Positions 32,636 to 42,074 are shown, numbered from the stretch's first letter. The stretch: DNA of 64,000 nucleotides from Chersky-840 sp963810195 (GCA_963810195.1 CAWEMO010000005.1:434001-498000), one strand, 5' to 3'. Made by a program: numbers and translations. Notes: generated from the letters alone by a model not told the origin.

Positions 32636-33763
32636 TCATCGGTAGGTGAACTGAGCCTTCGAGGTCGGCAAGCTGGTGCCCAGAGGCGTCGTGACCGTGA
32701 CGGCTACCGTTCCGGACCCGGCCGGGGATGTCGCCAGGACGATCTTGCTCGAGATCACCTTGACGCCGGTGGCGGCGTTGGCGCCGAAGTCCACCACCGT
32801 GGTGCCGTTGAGGTTCTGGCCCGTGATGGCCATGATCCTCCCACCCGCAGCGGCCCCTTGGTGCGGGGCGATGTGGGTGACGACCGGACCGGTCGACACG
32901 TAGCTGAACTGGTCACCGGTGTCCGTGGCGCTCGTCCCTTGGGGCGTGGTCACGGTGACGTCCACCGTTCCTGGAGCTCCCGCCGGTGACGTGGCGGTGA
33001 TCAGGTGGTCCGTGATCACGGTGACCCCGGTGGCGGCGTTGGCCCCGAAGTCCACCGCCGTCGTCCCGGTGAAGTTGGAGCCTCGGATCGTCACCGCGGT
33101 TCCTCCGTCGGGCGTCCCCTTGCGGGGATCGACGTGGGTGACGACAGGGAGCTTCGTGTTGTAGCTGAACTGGTCCTTGGGGCTCGTCGCGCTCGTCCCG
33201 TCGGGTGTCGTCACCGTCACGTCGACGGTTCCCGACCCGGCCGGCGACTTGGCCGTGACGAGATGGCCGGAGAACACCGTCACCTCGGTAGCGAGGTTGG
33301 CGCCGAAATGCACCGCCGTCGCTCCGGTGAGATCATCCCCGATGATGGTGACGACCGTGCCGCCGGCGGGACGGCCGTGGCGCGGGACGAGGTCGGACAC
33401 GATCGGCACGCGGGCGGAGTACGTGAACCGGTCCGCCTTGCTCGTTGCGCTCGTCCCATCGGGTGTCGTCACGGTGATGTCGACGACACCGGTGCCGGTC
33501 GGCGAGTCGGCGATGATGATCCGCGACGACACGACCTTGTACGAGCGGGCGGGCTTGGTGCCGAAGTCCACGGCGGTGGCGCCCTTCAGGTTGATCCCGT
33601 CGATGGCGACCGCCGTCCCGCCGACAGCGGGACCGTGGTGCGGCGCGATGTGCTTGACAGCAGGTGGGTTCGTCGATGCACTCGCGGCGGCGGGTGAAAC
33701 TCCGAGAACGAGCCCCACCGGCAAGAGCGTGACCGCGGCGCCAAGAGCAAGCTTGCGCAACAT
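32636..33763 (-). CDS. Secreted protein with four IPT/TIG domains
   Basis: ATG 33763 (MLRKLALG) has GGGGGAGG upstream and is preferred to the frame start at 33796. A signal peptide (hydrophobic about 5-28, cleavage after AAASA) leads into four repeats of about 85 residues. Each has an IAPHHGPAxGGTxVxIxGxN pattern, a TAVDFG strand and VDVTVTTPDGTSA, the hallmark of IPT/TIG immunoglobulin-like domains. There is no catalytic domain or sorting signal, so it is probably a structural or binding protein outside the cell. The repeats are highly alike and may recombine. Confidence 0.85.
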   Translation of the reverse strand: MLRKLALGAAVTLLPVGLVLGVSPAAASASTNPPAVKHIAPHHGPAVGGTAVAIDGINLKGATAVDFGTKPARSYKVVSSRIIIADSPTGTGVVDITVTTPDGTSATSKADRFTYSARVPIVSDLVPRHGRPAGGTVVTIIGDDLTGATAVHFGANLATEVTVFSGHLVTAKSPAGSGTVDVTVTTPDGTSATSPKDQFSYNTKLPVVTHVDPRKGTPDGGTAVTIRGSNFTGTTAVDFGANAATGVTVITDHLITATSPAGAPGTVDVTVTTPQGTSATDTGDQFSYVSTGPVVTHIAPHQGAAAGGRIMAITGQNLNGTTVVDFGANAATGVKVISSKIVLATSPAGSGTVAVTVTTPLGTSLPTSKAQFTYR

Positions 33764-34072
33764 TGGAAACCTCCCCCTAGGTGATGCGGCCATCATCGTC
33801 CCGACCCCGACGGGTGTCCATAGGCGCGGACGAGAACGACCAAGCGCTCACACTCTGTTCATGTGACCGATGCAAGCGTTCACGAAGCGGACGCCAGGAT
33901 GCGCGTCGTGCACCGATGCACAAGCAACCGCGTCGAGTGCGTCGAGCAACGCGCAACGTTGTAAACCGGACAGCACTCGGGCCGATACGCGATGAGTTCC
34001 CTGCCTCCGCTCAGCCCATTCCCAGCTTCGTGTGGTTCAGCGAAGCGTCAAGACGGTGGCGCTCTCCCGGGC
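33764..34072. other. Intergenic region upstream of the IPT/TIG gene
   Basis: I see no gene. The region has lower GC than its surroundings (CACACTCTGTTCATG, GCAACGTTGTAAAC) and probably carries the promoter of the secreted protein gene. Confidence 0.4.
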
Positions 34073-35053
34073 TCAACGGTGCACGGGTGTCATGTCGCCG
34101 TACCGGTCACCGGCGGCGGCACCGACGGGGAGGACCTCGTCGATCCGTCCCAGCTCCTCGGCCGTGAGCCGGATGTCGTCGGCGGCCACGTTCTCCTCCA
34201 GGTACCTGCGCCGCTTGGTGCCCGGAATGGGCACCACGTCGTCGCCCTGGGCGAGCACCCAGGCCAGCGCCAGCTGGGCGGCGCTCACCCCCTTGCTCGC
34301 CGCGATCTGCCGAACCCGTTCGACGAGCTCGAGGTTCTTCCGGAAGTTCTCACCCTGAAAGCGCGGGTTGTGGCGTCGGAAGTCGTCGTCGGCCAGGTCC
34401 TCGAGCGTCTGGAACGCGCCCGACAGGAAGCCGCGCCCGAGTGGCGAGTAGGCGACGAAGCCGATGCCGAGCTGGCGGACGGTCTCGAGGACGCCGTCGG
34501 TCTCCGGATCACGGGTCCACAACGACCACTCGGTCTGCAGCGCCGTGACGGGGTGCACAGCGTGGGCGCGGCGGATGGTCGCGGGGGCGGCCTCGGACAG
34601 GCCGAGGTGGCGGACCTTGCCCGCCGAGACCAGCTCCGCCATGGCACCCACGGTGTCCTCGATGGGGGTGTCGGGGTCGACGCGGTGTTGGTAGTAGAGG
34701 TCGATGTGGTCGACCCCCAATCGTCGCAGGGAGGCGTCGCACGCCGAGCGGACGTATTCGGGTCGGCCGTTGACGCCGATGCGGGTGCCGTCCGGAGCTC
34801 GTTCGTTGCCGAACTTGGTGGCCAGCACCACCTCGTCACGTCGCCCGGCCAGGGCCCGGCCCACCAGCTCCTCGTTGGTGAACGGTCCGTACATGTCGGC
34901 GGTGTCGAGCAGGGTCACCCCCAGGTCGAGTGCTCTGTGGATGGTGGCCACGGACTCCGCATCGTCCCCCGTGCCGTAGAACTCGCTCATCCCCATGCAG
35001 CCCAGCCCCTGGGCGGAGACGGTGAGACCCTGTCCGAGTGTTCGTGTGCGCAT
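34073..35053 (-). CDS. Aldo/keto reductase
   Basis: The 326-residue NADPH-dependent oxidoreductase has the AKR barrel and tetrad: Asp and Tyr in LLDTADMYGPFTNEELVG, Lys in VVLATKFG and His in DLYYQHRVD. GFVAYSPLGRGFLSG and the ending VVPIPGTKRRRYLEEN are the nucleotide-binding parts. It belongs with the YajO/IolS/AKR13-like group. It probably reduces aldehydes or ketones in the cytoplasm. ATG 35053 is the start. It lies downstream of the glycosidase gene on the same strand with 60 bases between. Confidence 0.92.
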   Translation of the reverse strand: MRTRTLGQGLTVSAQGLGCMGMSEFYGTGDDAESVATIHRALDLGVTLLDTADMYGPFTNEELVGRALAGRRDEVVLATKFGNERAPDGTRIGVNGRPEYVRSACDASLRRLGVDHIDLYYQHRVDPDTPIEDTVGAMAELVSAGKVRHLGLSEAAPATIRRAHAVHPVTALQTEWSLWTRDPETDGVLETVRQLGIGFVAYSPLGRGFLSGAFQTLEDLADDDFRRHNPRFQGENFRKNLELVERVRQIAASKGVSAAQLALAWVLAQGDDVVPIPGTKRRRYLEENVAADDIRLTAEELGRIDEVLPVGAAAGDRYGDMTPVHR

Positions 35054-35113
35054 GGCACCGTTCTACCGTGCCGGCCCGCTCCCGTGTCCACGCCGAGGCC
35101 AGGTCACCTGGCC

Positions 35114-36229
35114 TCAGCCGAAGTCCACCTTGAACTGCGCCAGGGCCTTGGGAAAGGTGCCGTCGAGGAGGTCGTTGCGGTACGTGGCCGACGAGTCATA
35201 GGAGAAGACATCCGCGAAGGCCACCTGGTTGCTCACGAACCATTGGGCCATGTCGTCGATGAAGCCGGGGTCGTCCCCGAGCCCATGCCCGTCGGGGCGG
35301 TACTCGTCGGACCACTCCGGGATGGCGATGGGCTTGTCGTGCTCGGCAGCGAAGGCGGCCAGCCAGTCGAGGCCCCACTGCTGGGTCAGTTGGTGCACCC
35401 AGGCCGCGGCGGGAGTGAACGGGCTTCCCCAGAAGTTGTCGTAGACGTCGGTCCCGACGTAGTCGACATAGGCGTTGCCGGGATAGGCCTGATCGGGGCT
35501 ATAGGTCGTGGGGCTCGGGGCGTTGGGGTTCCACAGGAACGTGAAGTGGGCACCGGGCACGGCGCGCATGGTGGTGACGATCTGGCGCCAGAAGGCCACG
35601 AAGTTGGCGGCGTCGGCCGAGGTGGCGACGGACCACCTGAACCAGGTCCCGTTGAACTCCCACCCGAGACGCAAGACGGCGTCGGCCTCGTGGTCGCTCA
35701 CGAGGGTCTGCCCGAGAGCGCTGAAGTACTGGTCGTATGCACCGGTGGCCCCCTGGGCCAGGGTGCCCACACCGGGGAGGATGGGGACCCCGATCACCAG
35801 GTGGTAGTGCGTCGGGCTCCAGGCCTTGATGTTGGCGGCGGCGTCCAACCCCGCCCAGCCGTCGGACTTGTCGAGGTAATCGGTGGCGAAAGACGGAAGG
35901 GTGCCGGTCTGCAAGCCGAAGGTGGCGACCCCGAAGGGATTGGCCTCGCCCGCGTAGACCCCGAGGGGGATGTCCTGCGCCGAGGCGTCGCCGGAACCAC
36001 CGCTGCTGCCGGAGCCACCGCTCGTGCGGGAGCCCTGCCGGTCGCCCGGTGACGCCTCGCCGGTCGCGCCGGGGTGGGTCGAGCCGCCGGTCCCCGTCAC
36101 GTGCGCGGGGACGGGCGCACTCTCCGAACTGGCTACGAAGGTGATGGAGGCCAGGAGGACGATCAACGATCCGAGGACGGTCCACGCCCACCACGTCCGG
36201 GAGACGGGCCGGGGCGGGCGCGGCGCCAT
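35114..36229 (-). CDS. Secreted GH26-like glycoside hydrolase
   Basis: The mature domain has GH26 (beta-mannanase-type) features: the likely acid/base Glu in LRLGWEFNGTWFRW and the likely nucleophile Glu in PIAIPEWSDEYRPDG, with FLWNPNAPSPTTY and YVDYVGTDVYD between them. The N-terminus is basic, then hydrophobic (WWAWTVLGSLIVLLASITFV), then a Gly/Ser-rich linker, so it is exported or anchored. I choose ATG 36229 (MAPRPPRP); ATG 36292 is an alternative, and the frame extends even further over the divergent gene. It probably cleaves a mannan- or glucan-like polymer. Confidence 0.8.
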   Translation of the reverse strand: MAPRPPRPVSRTWWAWTVLGSLIVLLASITFVASSESAPVPAHVTGTGGSTHPGATGEASPGDRQGSRTSGGSGSSGGSGDASAQDIPLGVYAGEANPFGVATFGLQTGTLPSFATDYLDKSDGWAGLDAAANIKAWSPTHYHLVIGVPILPGVGTLAQGATGAYDQYFSALGQTLVSDHEADAVLRLGWEFNGTWFRWSVATSADAANFVAFWRQIVTTMRAVPGAHFTFLWNPNAPSPTTYSPDQAYPGNAYVDYVGTDVYDNFWGSPFTPAAAWVHQLTQQWGLDWLAAFAAEHDKPIAIPEWSDEYRPDGHGLGDDPGFIDDMAQWFVSNQVAFADVFSYDSSATYRNDLLDGTFPKALAQFKVDFG

Positions 36230-36575
36230 GAGCGGCGGGGGCGGCCACTGCCGGATGACGCCCCCGACCCGGATGGTGCGGGTGGCGTGCATCCACCGGG
36301 GCAGGACACGTCGCCTGGGCGCGGGCATCGCCCTACCGCATGGGTGCGGGGTGCGTGACCCCCACGCAAGCCCGGCACCGTGCCCGTCCGTCCCGGCGCT
36401 GTTGCACCCTGCCTCATCGGCATGTCCGGCGCACGACATTAGGCCCGCGACCACTGCCCCGTACCGGGTCGACGCGGCGTCGACCCTGGTCAGCGGGGGT
36501 ATGAGGGCCGTGCCGGCCGCGTCCCCGGGGGTCGGGGAAGAGGCGGCGCGAGCGGCGAGGCCGTAGCCTGGCTCC

Positions 36576-38201
36576 GTGGTCAGAGCGGTCCCTTTCCACC
36601 CCCGGGTCGCGGTCCGGGGGATGGTCACGACGGCCGACCAACTGGCGAGCTCGGCGGGCATCGCCCTGCTCGATCAGGGAGGGAGCGCCGGCGACGCCAT
36701 CGTGGCGGCTGCGGCGGTCATGGCGGTGGTCGGGCCCCATTTGTGCGGGCCGGGCGGCGACGTCCTGGCGATGGTGAAGGCGCCGACGGCGCCACCGGTG
36801 GCCCTCCTCGCCGTGGGGCGGGCGGGGTCCGGTGCCGATCCGGGCCGACTGCGCGCCGAAGGGCACTATGACATGCCCCAGCGCGGCGACATCCGGACCG
36901 TTCCCGTGCCCGGCGCGGTGGACGGATGGCTCGCACTGCACGAGCGCTACGGACGCATGTCGTGGGACGCGGTCCTCGAGCCGGCCATCGCCCTCGCCGA
37001 GGAGGGCTTCGCAGCCTCGCTGATCCTTGCCTTCGCGAGCAGTCTCGTCGCCTCCGTCCCGGGAGCGTCGCAGCTCTGTCCCGACGGACCGCTCCAGGAG
37101 CATCAACTGGTCCGTCTGCCCGGCATGGCGCGCACGCTTCGAAGCCTGGCATCGGAGGGGCGCGACGGCTTCTACGGCGGCGAGTTCGGCCGTGCCCTCA
37201 TCGAACTGGGCGACGGCGAGTTCAGCGCGCACGACCTGGCGCGACCGCTGGCGCAATGGGCCGAACCGCTGACCATGGGCGCGTTCGGCCACGACCTGTG
37301 GACGGTCCCTCCTCCGTCGCAGGGCTATCTCACCCTCGCCGGCGCTTGGATCGCGGAGCAGGTCGGCCTGCCGGTCGATCCCACCGATCCCCTGTGGCCG
37401 CACGTGGTGGCGGAGGCGAGCCGGGTCGCGGGCTTCGACCGACCCGCGGTGCTCCACGACGGCGCCGACGGCGCGGCCCTGTTGTCGCCCCATCGGCTCG
37501 GAGCGCGCGCCGAAACCGTGGACCCGGACCGGGCGGGCTCTTCGAGGCCGTCGGGCGGTGCTCCCCGGGCCGGTGCTCAGGCGTTGTCGGACGGGGACAC
37601 CACCCACCTCTGCGCGGTCGACGCCCGAGGTCTCGGGATATCGCTCACCCAGTCCAACGCACTCGATTTCGGTGCGCACCTGGTGGCGGGGGAGACGGGC
37701 GTCTTCCTCCACAATCGCGGGGTCGGTTTCTGCCTCGAGCCCGGCCACCCCGCCGAGTACGGCCCGGGCCGGCGTCCCACCCACACGCTGAGCCCGGCGT
37801 TGGTGACGCGCCCCGACGGCTCGTTGGCACAGGTCGTGGGGACCATGGGCGGCGACGTCCAACCGCAGATCATCCTGCAGTTGCTGGCCCGCCTGTTGCA
37901 CTCGGGGGAGGACCCGGCCACCGCCATCTCGGCAGCGCGCGTGGTGCACGAAGCGCCCGGTGCTGCGCCGTTCCGTCTCTGGCAGGCGCCGGCCCGGTCA
38001 CTGGTGATGGAGGCCAATGCCCCGGACCGCTGGCGCGAGGGGCTCGAGGCGCGCGGTCACGGCGTGCGGGTCGTGGGCGCGTTCAACCCCGTCGACGTCG
38101 GATGCTCGCAGATCATCTCGGTGGAGGCCGCCGAGGATCACCTCGTCTTCACCGGCGCCTCGGATCCCCGCAGTCCGGGCGGCGACGTCGTGGGCCGGTA
38201 A
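36576..38201 (+). CDS. Gamma-glutamyltransferase family protein
   Basis: The 541-residue precursor has the GGT layout: ADQLASSAGIALLDQGGSAG near the start, GPGGDVLAMV, TVPVPGAVDGWLALHERYG, then the autoprocessing site GDTTHLCAVD with T342 as the expected nucleophile. The oxyanion motif of the classic enzymes (usually GSPGG) reads GTMGG (VVGTMGGDVQPQ), as in the YwrD-type branch. The enzyme acts on glutathione or gamma-glutamyl compounds; no signal peptide is seen, so it is probably cytoplasmic. The start at 36576 is divergent from the GH26-like gene. Confidence 0.88.
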   Translation: MVRAVPFHPRVAVRGMVTTADQLASSAGIALLDQGGSAGDAIVAAAAVMAVVGPHLCGPGGDVLAMVKAPTAPPVALLAVGRAGSGADPGRLRAEGHYDMPQRGDIRTVPVPGAVDGWLALHERYGRMSWDAVLEPAIALAEEGFAASLILAFASSLVASVPGASQLCPDGPLQEHQLVRLPGMARTLRSLASEGRDGFYGGEFGRALIELGDGEFSAHDLARPLAQWAEPLTMGAFGHDLWTVPPPSQGYLTLAGAWIAEQVGLPVDPTDPLWPHVVAEASRVAGFDRPAVLHDGADGAALLSPHRLGARAETVDPDRAGSSRPSGGAPRAGAQALSDGDTTHLCAVDARGLGISLTQSNALDFGAHLVAGETGVFLHNRGVGFCLEPGHPAEYGPGRRPTHTLSPALVTRPDGSLAQVVGTMGGDVQPQIILQLLARLLHSGEDPATAISAARVVHEAPGAAPFRLWQAPARSLVMEANAPDRWREGLEARGHGVRVVGAFNPVDVGCSQIISVEAAEDHLVFTGASDPRSPGGDVVGR

Positions 38202-38234
38202 GGGGCGAGAAGTGCCGCTCCGAGGGCGGCCACG

Positions 38235-38612
38235 TCACCCGACGGTGGTGTCCTGCTGCAGCTCGATGGTGTTGCCGGCCGGATCGCTGATCCAGATCTG
38301 CACCGTGTTCTCGCCCTGCACGGCACGGTGGTACTCGATGCCGAGCGTCTCGAGCTCGGCGACGGCGGCGTCGAGATCGGCGACAGCGATGCAGTAGTGG
38401 TTCCCCGTCGAGTCGATGGGGGTTCCTCGGGGAGCGGCTCCCACGAGGTGCAGCTCCTGGTCACCGACGAGATGCCAGTGTCCGGGCACGCCGGGGATTT
38501 CGGGCCGCGCCTTGTCCCCGAGGCCGAGCACGTCGCGGTAGAAGGCCACCAGGTCCTCGAGCGGCGTCTCGTGCGTGTTCACAGAGACGTGATGAAAGCG
38601 GGTCACCTTCAC
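38235..38612 (-). CDS. VOC-family protein (glyoxalase/dioxygenase fold)
   Basis: From GTG 38612 the 125-residue product starts KVTRFHHVSVNTHE and has LVAFYRDVLGLGDKARPEIP, GHWHLVGDQELHLVG, NHYCIAVADLDAAVAELETL and WISDPAGNTIELQQ. The two beta-alpha-beta-beta-beta units and metal ligands (His9 region, His in QELHLV, Glu near the end) agree with an active VOC enzyme; the substrate is unknown. The start overlaps the stop of the next VOC gene upstream by four bases (GTGA), so they form an operon. Confidence 0.85.
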   Translation of the reverse strand: MKVTRFHHVSVNTHETPLEDLVAFYRDVLGLGDKARPEIPGVPGHWHLVGDQELHLVGAAPRGTPIDSTGNHYCIAVADLDAAVAELETLGIEYHRAVQGENTVQIWISDPAGNTIELQQDTTVG

Positions 38613-39022
38613 GCCGGGCCTCCTTCGGACGCAGTCGGGTGTGCAGTGGCCTCTTCGAGCTGTTCCATGAACTCGAGCCGGATATCGCCCGGCGCGGAGA
38701 CGAACGCGATGCGGCGCTTGCCGAAGGTCCCTTCGACAACGGCCGGACCCCACAGCACCTCGTGGCCCTCGAGCTCGGCGTCGAGGTCGTCGGTGAAGAG
38801 CGCGGGATGGAGGAAGCCCTCGGCGGGGAGGTCGACGGAGTCCTCGTAGATGGCGCGTGTGAAGAGCGTGATCATCACGGGGCCGAGGAACACGTCGGCC
38901 CGCTCACCGTTGTTCCAGTGCATGCGATCGCGCACGTCGGCCCCCGCGGCTTCGTAGAACGACACCGCGGCGTCGAGATCGGCCACCTTCACCGCGAGGT
39001 TCGCCATCCCAGTGACTGCCAC
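38609..39022 (-). CDS. VOC-family protein
   Basis: The product begins NLAVKVADLDAAVSFYEAAG and continues with FLGPVMITLFTRAIYED, HPALFTDDLDAELEGHEVLW and RRIAFVSAPGDIRLEFMEQL, a single VOC module pair. GTG 39022 has GGAGG four bases upstream; ATG 39007 is the alternative. It is the first gene of a two-gene operon with the VOC gene at 38235 and divergent from the phosphotransferase at 39117. Confidence 0.8.
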   Translation of the reverse strand: MAVTGMANLAVKVADLDAAVSFYEAAGADVRDRMHWNNGERADVFLGPVMITLFTRAIYEDSVDLPAEGFLHPALFTDDLDAELEGHEVLWGPAVVEGTFGKRRIAFVSAPGDIRLEFMEQLEEATAHPTASEGGPA

Positions 39023-39116
39023 CGCACCTCCCGTCCCGGTCCTCGAGCACACAGCAGCGTACCGATCGGTGACCCTCCCCTGCCGCTTCGTGACCGTCTC
39101 CGCTACCGTCTGCGAC

Positions 39117-39821
39117 GTGCAGCCGCCTGGCCCTCTGCTGGCATCGGGAAGGGACGCCGACATCTTCGAGTACGGGCCCGGCCTCGTCCTGCGCCGCTCC
39201 CGAAGAGGACGGTCGATGGACGCCGAAGCCCGGACCATGGACTATCTCCGACACCACGGCTACCCGGTCCCCGCCGTCGAGGAGATGAGCGAGGACGGCA
39301 CGGACCTCGTCATGGAGCGGATCACGGGCGCCTCCATGGTCGACGTCATCACCCGACGACCCTGGACGATCCGTCGCCAGGGAAGGGTGCTCGCCGACCT
39401 GCACCGCCGCTTGCACGAGATCCCACCCCCGGACTTCCTTCGGGCGGCACCTGTGGGCGCCGGAGACTGCTTCTTGCACATGGATCTCCACCCGCTCAAC
39501 GTCATGATCAGCCGGTCGGGCCCCGTGGTCATCGACTGGCCGAACGCGGCGCGCGGCGACCCCGCTGTCGACGTGGTCCTGGCGTGGGTGCTGATGGCCG
39601 CGGGTGAGGTGCCCACCAGCCCGGTGATGCGTGCTGTCGAGGGACGGGTGCGGGGCCTGCTCGTCAACGGGTTCCTGGCCGCCTTCGGGCCGGAACGGGG
39701 CCGGCTCGAGCACCTCGTGCGCGACGTGGTGGCGTTCAAGGTCCGGGACCCCAACATGAGCGAGGCGGAGCAGCGGGCGATGTGGGCGTTGGTCGAGAGA
39801 TTCGGGGCGCCGGCACAGTGA
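39117..39821 (+). CDS. Aminoglycoside phosphotransferase-like small kinase
   Basis: From GTG 39117 the product has 234 residues. It shows the kinase-like core: LLASGRDADIFEYGPGLVLRR with the nucleotide loop and Lys replaced by Arg-rich sequence, TDLVMERITGASMVD hinge, catalytic HMDLHPLNVMI and the metal Asp in VVIDWPNAARGDPAVDVVLA. These proteins phosphorylate small hydroxyl compounds. The N-lobe is short, so the substrate and even activity are uncertain. It precedes the GNAT gene by 38 bases. Confidence 0.8.
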   Translation: MQPPGPLLASGRDADIFEYGPGLVLRRSRRGRSMDAEARTMDYLRHHGYPVPAVEEMSEDGTDLVMERITGASMVDVITRRPWTIRRQGRVLADLHRRLHEIPPPDFLRAAPVGAGDCFLHMDLHPLNVMISRSGPVVIDWPNAARGDPAVDVVLAWVLMAAGEVPTSPVMRAVEGRVRGLLVNGFLAAFGPERGRLEHLVRDVVAFKVRDPNMSEAEQRAMWALVERFGAPAQ

Positions 39822-39859
39822 GCATCTGTCGACGTGGTGTCGTTTGACAGGATGTCGCG

Positions 39860-40423
39860 GTGATTGACGAGCTCCTGACCGAGCGCGTGCGCCTCCGGCG
39901 GTGGAGTCTCGACGACCTCGAACCTCTGACCCGGATCTTCGGACAGCCGGAGGTGTGGAGGTTCCCCTTCGGGCGGGGCTTCACGGCACAGGAGACGGAA
40001 GCGTTCCTCGTCCGGAGAATCCGGGAGCAGGAGAGCGGGGTATGGGTCGTGTGGGCGGCTGAGCACCGCGCCAGCGGTCGCCTCATCGGCTACATCGGCT
40101 TGTCGGAGCCGCACTTCCTCCCCGAGGTCATGCCCACGGTCGAGATCGGGTGGCGACTCGATCCTGCCGAGTGGGGCCGGGGCTTGGCGACCGAGGGGGC
40201 CCGAGCCACGCTGACCCACGGTTTTTCGGCCCTCGGACTCGACGAGGTGGTCAGCATCTACCAGCCCGAGAACGTGGCGTCGGGTCGCATCATGGTCCGG
40301 CTGGGCATGCGGTTCGACCGCGACACCCGACATCCCTCGAGTGGGTTGGCGTTGCGCGTGTACCGGCTGTCACGACGAGAATGGGAGTCGATGCAACCCG
40401 ACGGCGAGTCGCCGTCGGGCTAG
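39860..40423 (+). CDS. GNAT-family (RimJ/RimL-type) acetyltransferase
   Basis: The 187-residue enzyme has the RimL-type pattern: LLTERVRLRRWSLDDLEPL at the start, GYIGLSEPHFLPEVM, the acetyl-CoA loop EIGWRLDPAEWGRGLATEGA, then VVSIYQPENVASGRIMVRLG. It transfers an acetyl group from acetyl-CoA to an amine, either on a protein N-terminus or a small molecule. The last codons (PDGESPSG) are made by a hairpin that probably serves as the terminator. Start is GTG 39860. Confidence 0.88.
   Translation: MIDELLTERVRLRRWSLDDLEPLTRIFGQPEVWRFPFGRGFTAQETEAFLVRRIREQESGVWVVWAAEHRASGRLIGYIGLSEPHFLPEVMPTVEIGWRLDPAEWGRGLATEGARATLTHGFSALGLDEVVSIYQPENVASGRIMVRLGMRFDRDTRHPSSGLALRVYRLSRREWESMQPDGESPSG
40397..40419. 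terminator. Perfect 11-base stem at the 3' end of the GNAT gene
   Basis: CCCGACGGCGA and TCGCCGTCGGG pair around one base, inside the last codons of the GNAT gene and 17 bases before the convergent stop of the SDR gene. It is placed to stop transcription from both sides, though it lacks a T-run. Confidence 0.6.
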
Positions 40424-40435
40424 CAGCGTGAGCGG

Positions 40436-41401
40436 TCAGCGGAAGTGGCGGTCGATCTCGTTGGCGTAGCGTTGCCCGAGCGAGTCGGCATGCTCGGCGA
40501 GCCACTGCGAGAGAGCGACCCCGCCGGTCGGTTCACCTTGGGTGTCGGCGAGGCCGCCGGCCATGGCGCGGTATTCCTCCCCGGTGAGGAGGACGTCCCG
40601 CAGCACGAGCCCGAGGGCAGACGAGAGCACCGGCATGACCCGGTGGGGGAGGTGGATGATCCGGGCGTGGCTCCCGACGGTGTCCCGGATGAGGCGGACC
40701 AGCTCCACGAAGGTCGGCCGCTCGGGGCCCACCGCGTCGGTCACCGTGGTGGTCGACTGCGCTCCCACCGCCACGCTCAAGCGGGCGAGGTCGTCGACGT
40801 GGATGGGCCGGATTCGGTAGTCGCCCCGGCCGCCCACGGCGAACACCGGCAGGCGGCGCAGCAGCCACGCGATGTTGTTGAGCAGGACTCCGTCGCCTCC
40901 GAAGAGGATGGCGGGGCGCAGCACCCCGTAGGAGATGCCGAGCTCGGCGAGGATCCGCTCAACTTCGGCCTTCCCCCGGAAGTAGGGATAGGGCGAAGTG
41001 ATGCTCGGATGGGTGATCGAGACGTGGACGATGCGTTGCACCCCGGCGTGCAGGGCGGCGTAGAAGAGCGTCCGCGAGTTGGCCACGGCTGCCTCGTGGT
41101 CGACGTGTCCGTGGGGGAAGCGGACCCAGTACGTGTTGTAGAGCGTGGTCGCCCCCCGGAGCGATTCGACGAGGCCCACCGGGTCGTCGAAGTCGAGGGG
41201 GCGCACGTCGACGGCGTGCTCGCCCTTGGCCCGTCCCGGATGTCCGGTGAGCGTGCGGACGCCTCGCCCTGCCGACAGGAGCTCTCGGGCGATGGCCGCA
41301 CCCGAGTAGCCGAACGCCCCGGTGACGACGTCGAAGCCGTCGTGGGACGGCGCCGTGGACGCGCTGGCCGCGCCGACCGTCGAAGATGTCATCTGGCTCA
41401 T
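40436..41401 (-). CDS. NAD(P)-binding NmrA/SDR-type protein
   Basis: The 321-residue protein is an atypical SDR: FDVVTGAFGYSGAAIARELL (a GxxGxxG-type nucleotide-binding turn), VDVRPLDFDDPVGLVESLRG, LYNTYWVRFPHG, then VQRIVHVSITHPS and FRGKAEVERILAELGISYGV in the usual order. The catalytic YxxxK is replaced (FRGK), as in NmrA-like and NDUFA9-like proteins that sense or carry cofactor. Its start overlaps the stop of the TetR gene by four bases, so both are made from the TetR promoter. Confidence 0.85.
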   Translation of the reverse strand: MSQMTSSTVGAASASTAPSHDGFDVVTGAFGYSGAAIARELLSAGRGVRTLTGHPGRAKGEHAVDVRPLDFDDPVGLVESLRGATTLYNTYWVRFPHGHVDHEAAVANSRTLFYAALHAGVQRIVHVSITHPSITSPYPYFRGKAEVERILAELGISYGVLRPAILFGGDGVLLNNIAWLLRRLPVFAVGGRGDYRIRPIHVDDLARLSVAVGAQSTTTVTDAVGPERPTFVELVRLIRDTVGSHARIIHLPHRVMPVLSSALGLVLRDVLLTGEEYRAMAGGLADTQGEPTGGVALSQWLAEHADSLGQRYANEIDRHFR

Positions 41402-42051
41402 GGTTCCTCCTTCATGGGCACGACCACGCCCAGGGCGCTCAACAGTGCGGCGATCTGTCGTGCCCGCTCGAAGAGCGCCAACGCGGCGGAACGGTCGCCG
41501 TCGAGGTGGGCGAGCATCTCGAGGCCCAGATAGAGCGCCACGATCCCGTGGGCGAATTCCTCCGGGGCGAGAAGTTGCGAGAGCGGGGTGCCGTCGAGCG
41601 TGTCGCGCACCGCGCCGGCGGCGAAGCTCCTCCAGGGAGCGATGCGGGCGGCGACCTCGGCTCCGAGCCCGGGTGTGGACGACGCGCCGGCGATCATCTC
41701 GGCGAGCACCGACATGTATCCGGCGTCGAGGTCCTCTTCGAAGACGGCCTCGGCGGTCTCGACCAGATCACGGAGGCCCTGTGCGTTCTCCACCGCGGCC
41801 TGGTAGCGCGCCAGACGCAGGGTGCTCACCTCGTCGAGCGCGGCGAGGAGCAGGTTCGTCACCGAGCCGAAGTGATAGAAGACGAGGCCCTGGTTGCACC
41901 CGGAGCGCCTCGCGATCTCGCGCGCCGTGGCGCCCGAGAATCCCTCCTGGCGCAGGGCCTCGATGGCGCCCGCCACCAGCGCCCGCCGGGTCTCCCCGGA
42001 ACCCGGCGAGCCCCCCGGTCCCGCCCGACGCTTGACTCCCGACCTGGCCAT
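41398..42051 (-). CDS. TetR-family regulator of the SDR operon
   Basis: The 217-residue protein has a helix-turn-helix (GAIEALRQEGFSGATAREIA, then RRSGCNQGLVFYHFGSVTNL) and a helical ligand domain. It is the first gene of an operon whose second gene is the NAD(P)-binding protein. A palindrome, TTGAGCAATTGCTCAA, lies 37 bases upstream of its start and would be its operator, so it probably represses its own operon. The ligand is unknown. Confidence 0.9.
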   Translation of the reverse strand: MARSGVKRRAGPGGSPGSGETRRALVAGAIEALRQEGFSGATAREIARRSGCNQGLVFYHFGSVTNLLLAALDEVSTLRLARYQAAVENAQGLRDLVETAEAVFEEDLDAGYMSVLAEMIAGASSTPGLGAEVAARIAPWRSFAAGAVRDTLDGTPLSQLLAPEEFAHGIVALYLGLEMLAHLDGDRSAALALFERARQIAALLSALGVVVPMKEEP

Positions 42052-42074
42052 CGCGCGACGCGCTCCCCTGCCTA

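Noticed and set aside
33992..36052. Plus-strand open frame of 686 codons
   Set aside because: It is a mirror frame over the aldo/keto reductase and GH26-like genes, whose families are clear on the other strand.
36414..37949. Minus-strand open frame of 511 codons
   Set aside because: It is opposite to the gamma-glutamyltransferase gene and has Arg/His-rich noise sequence.
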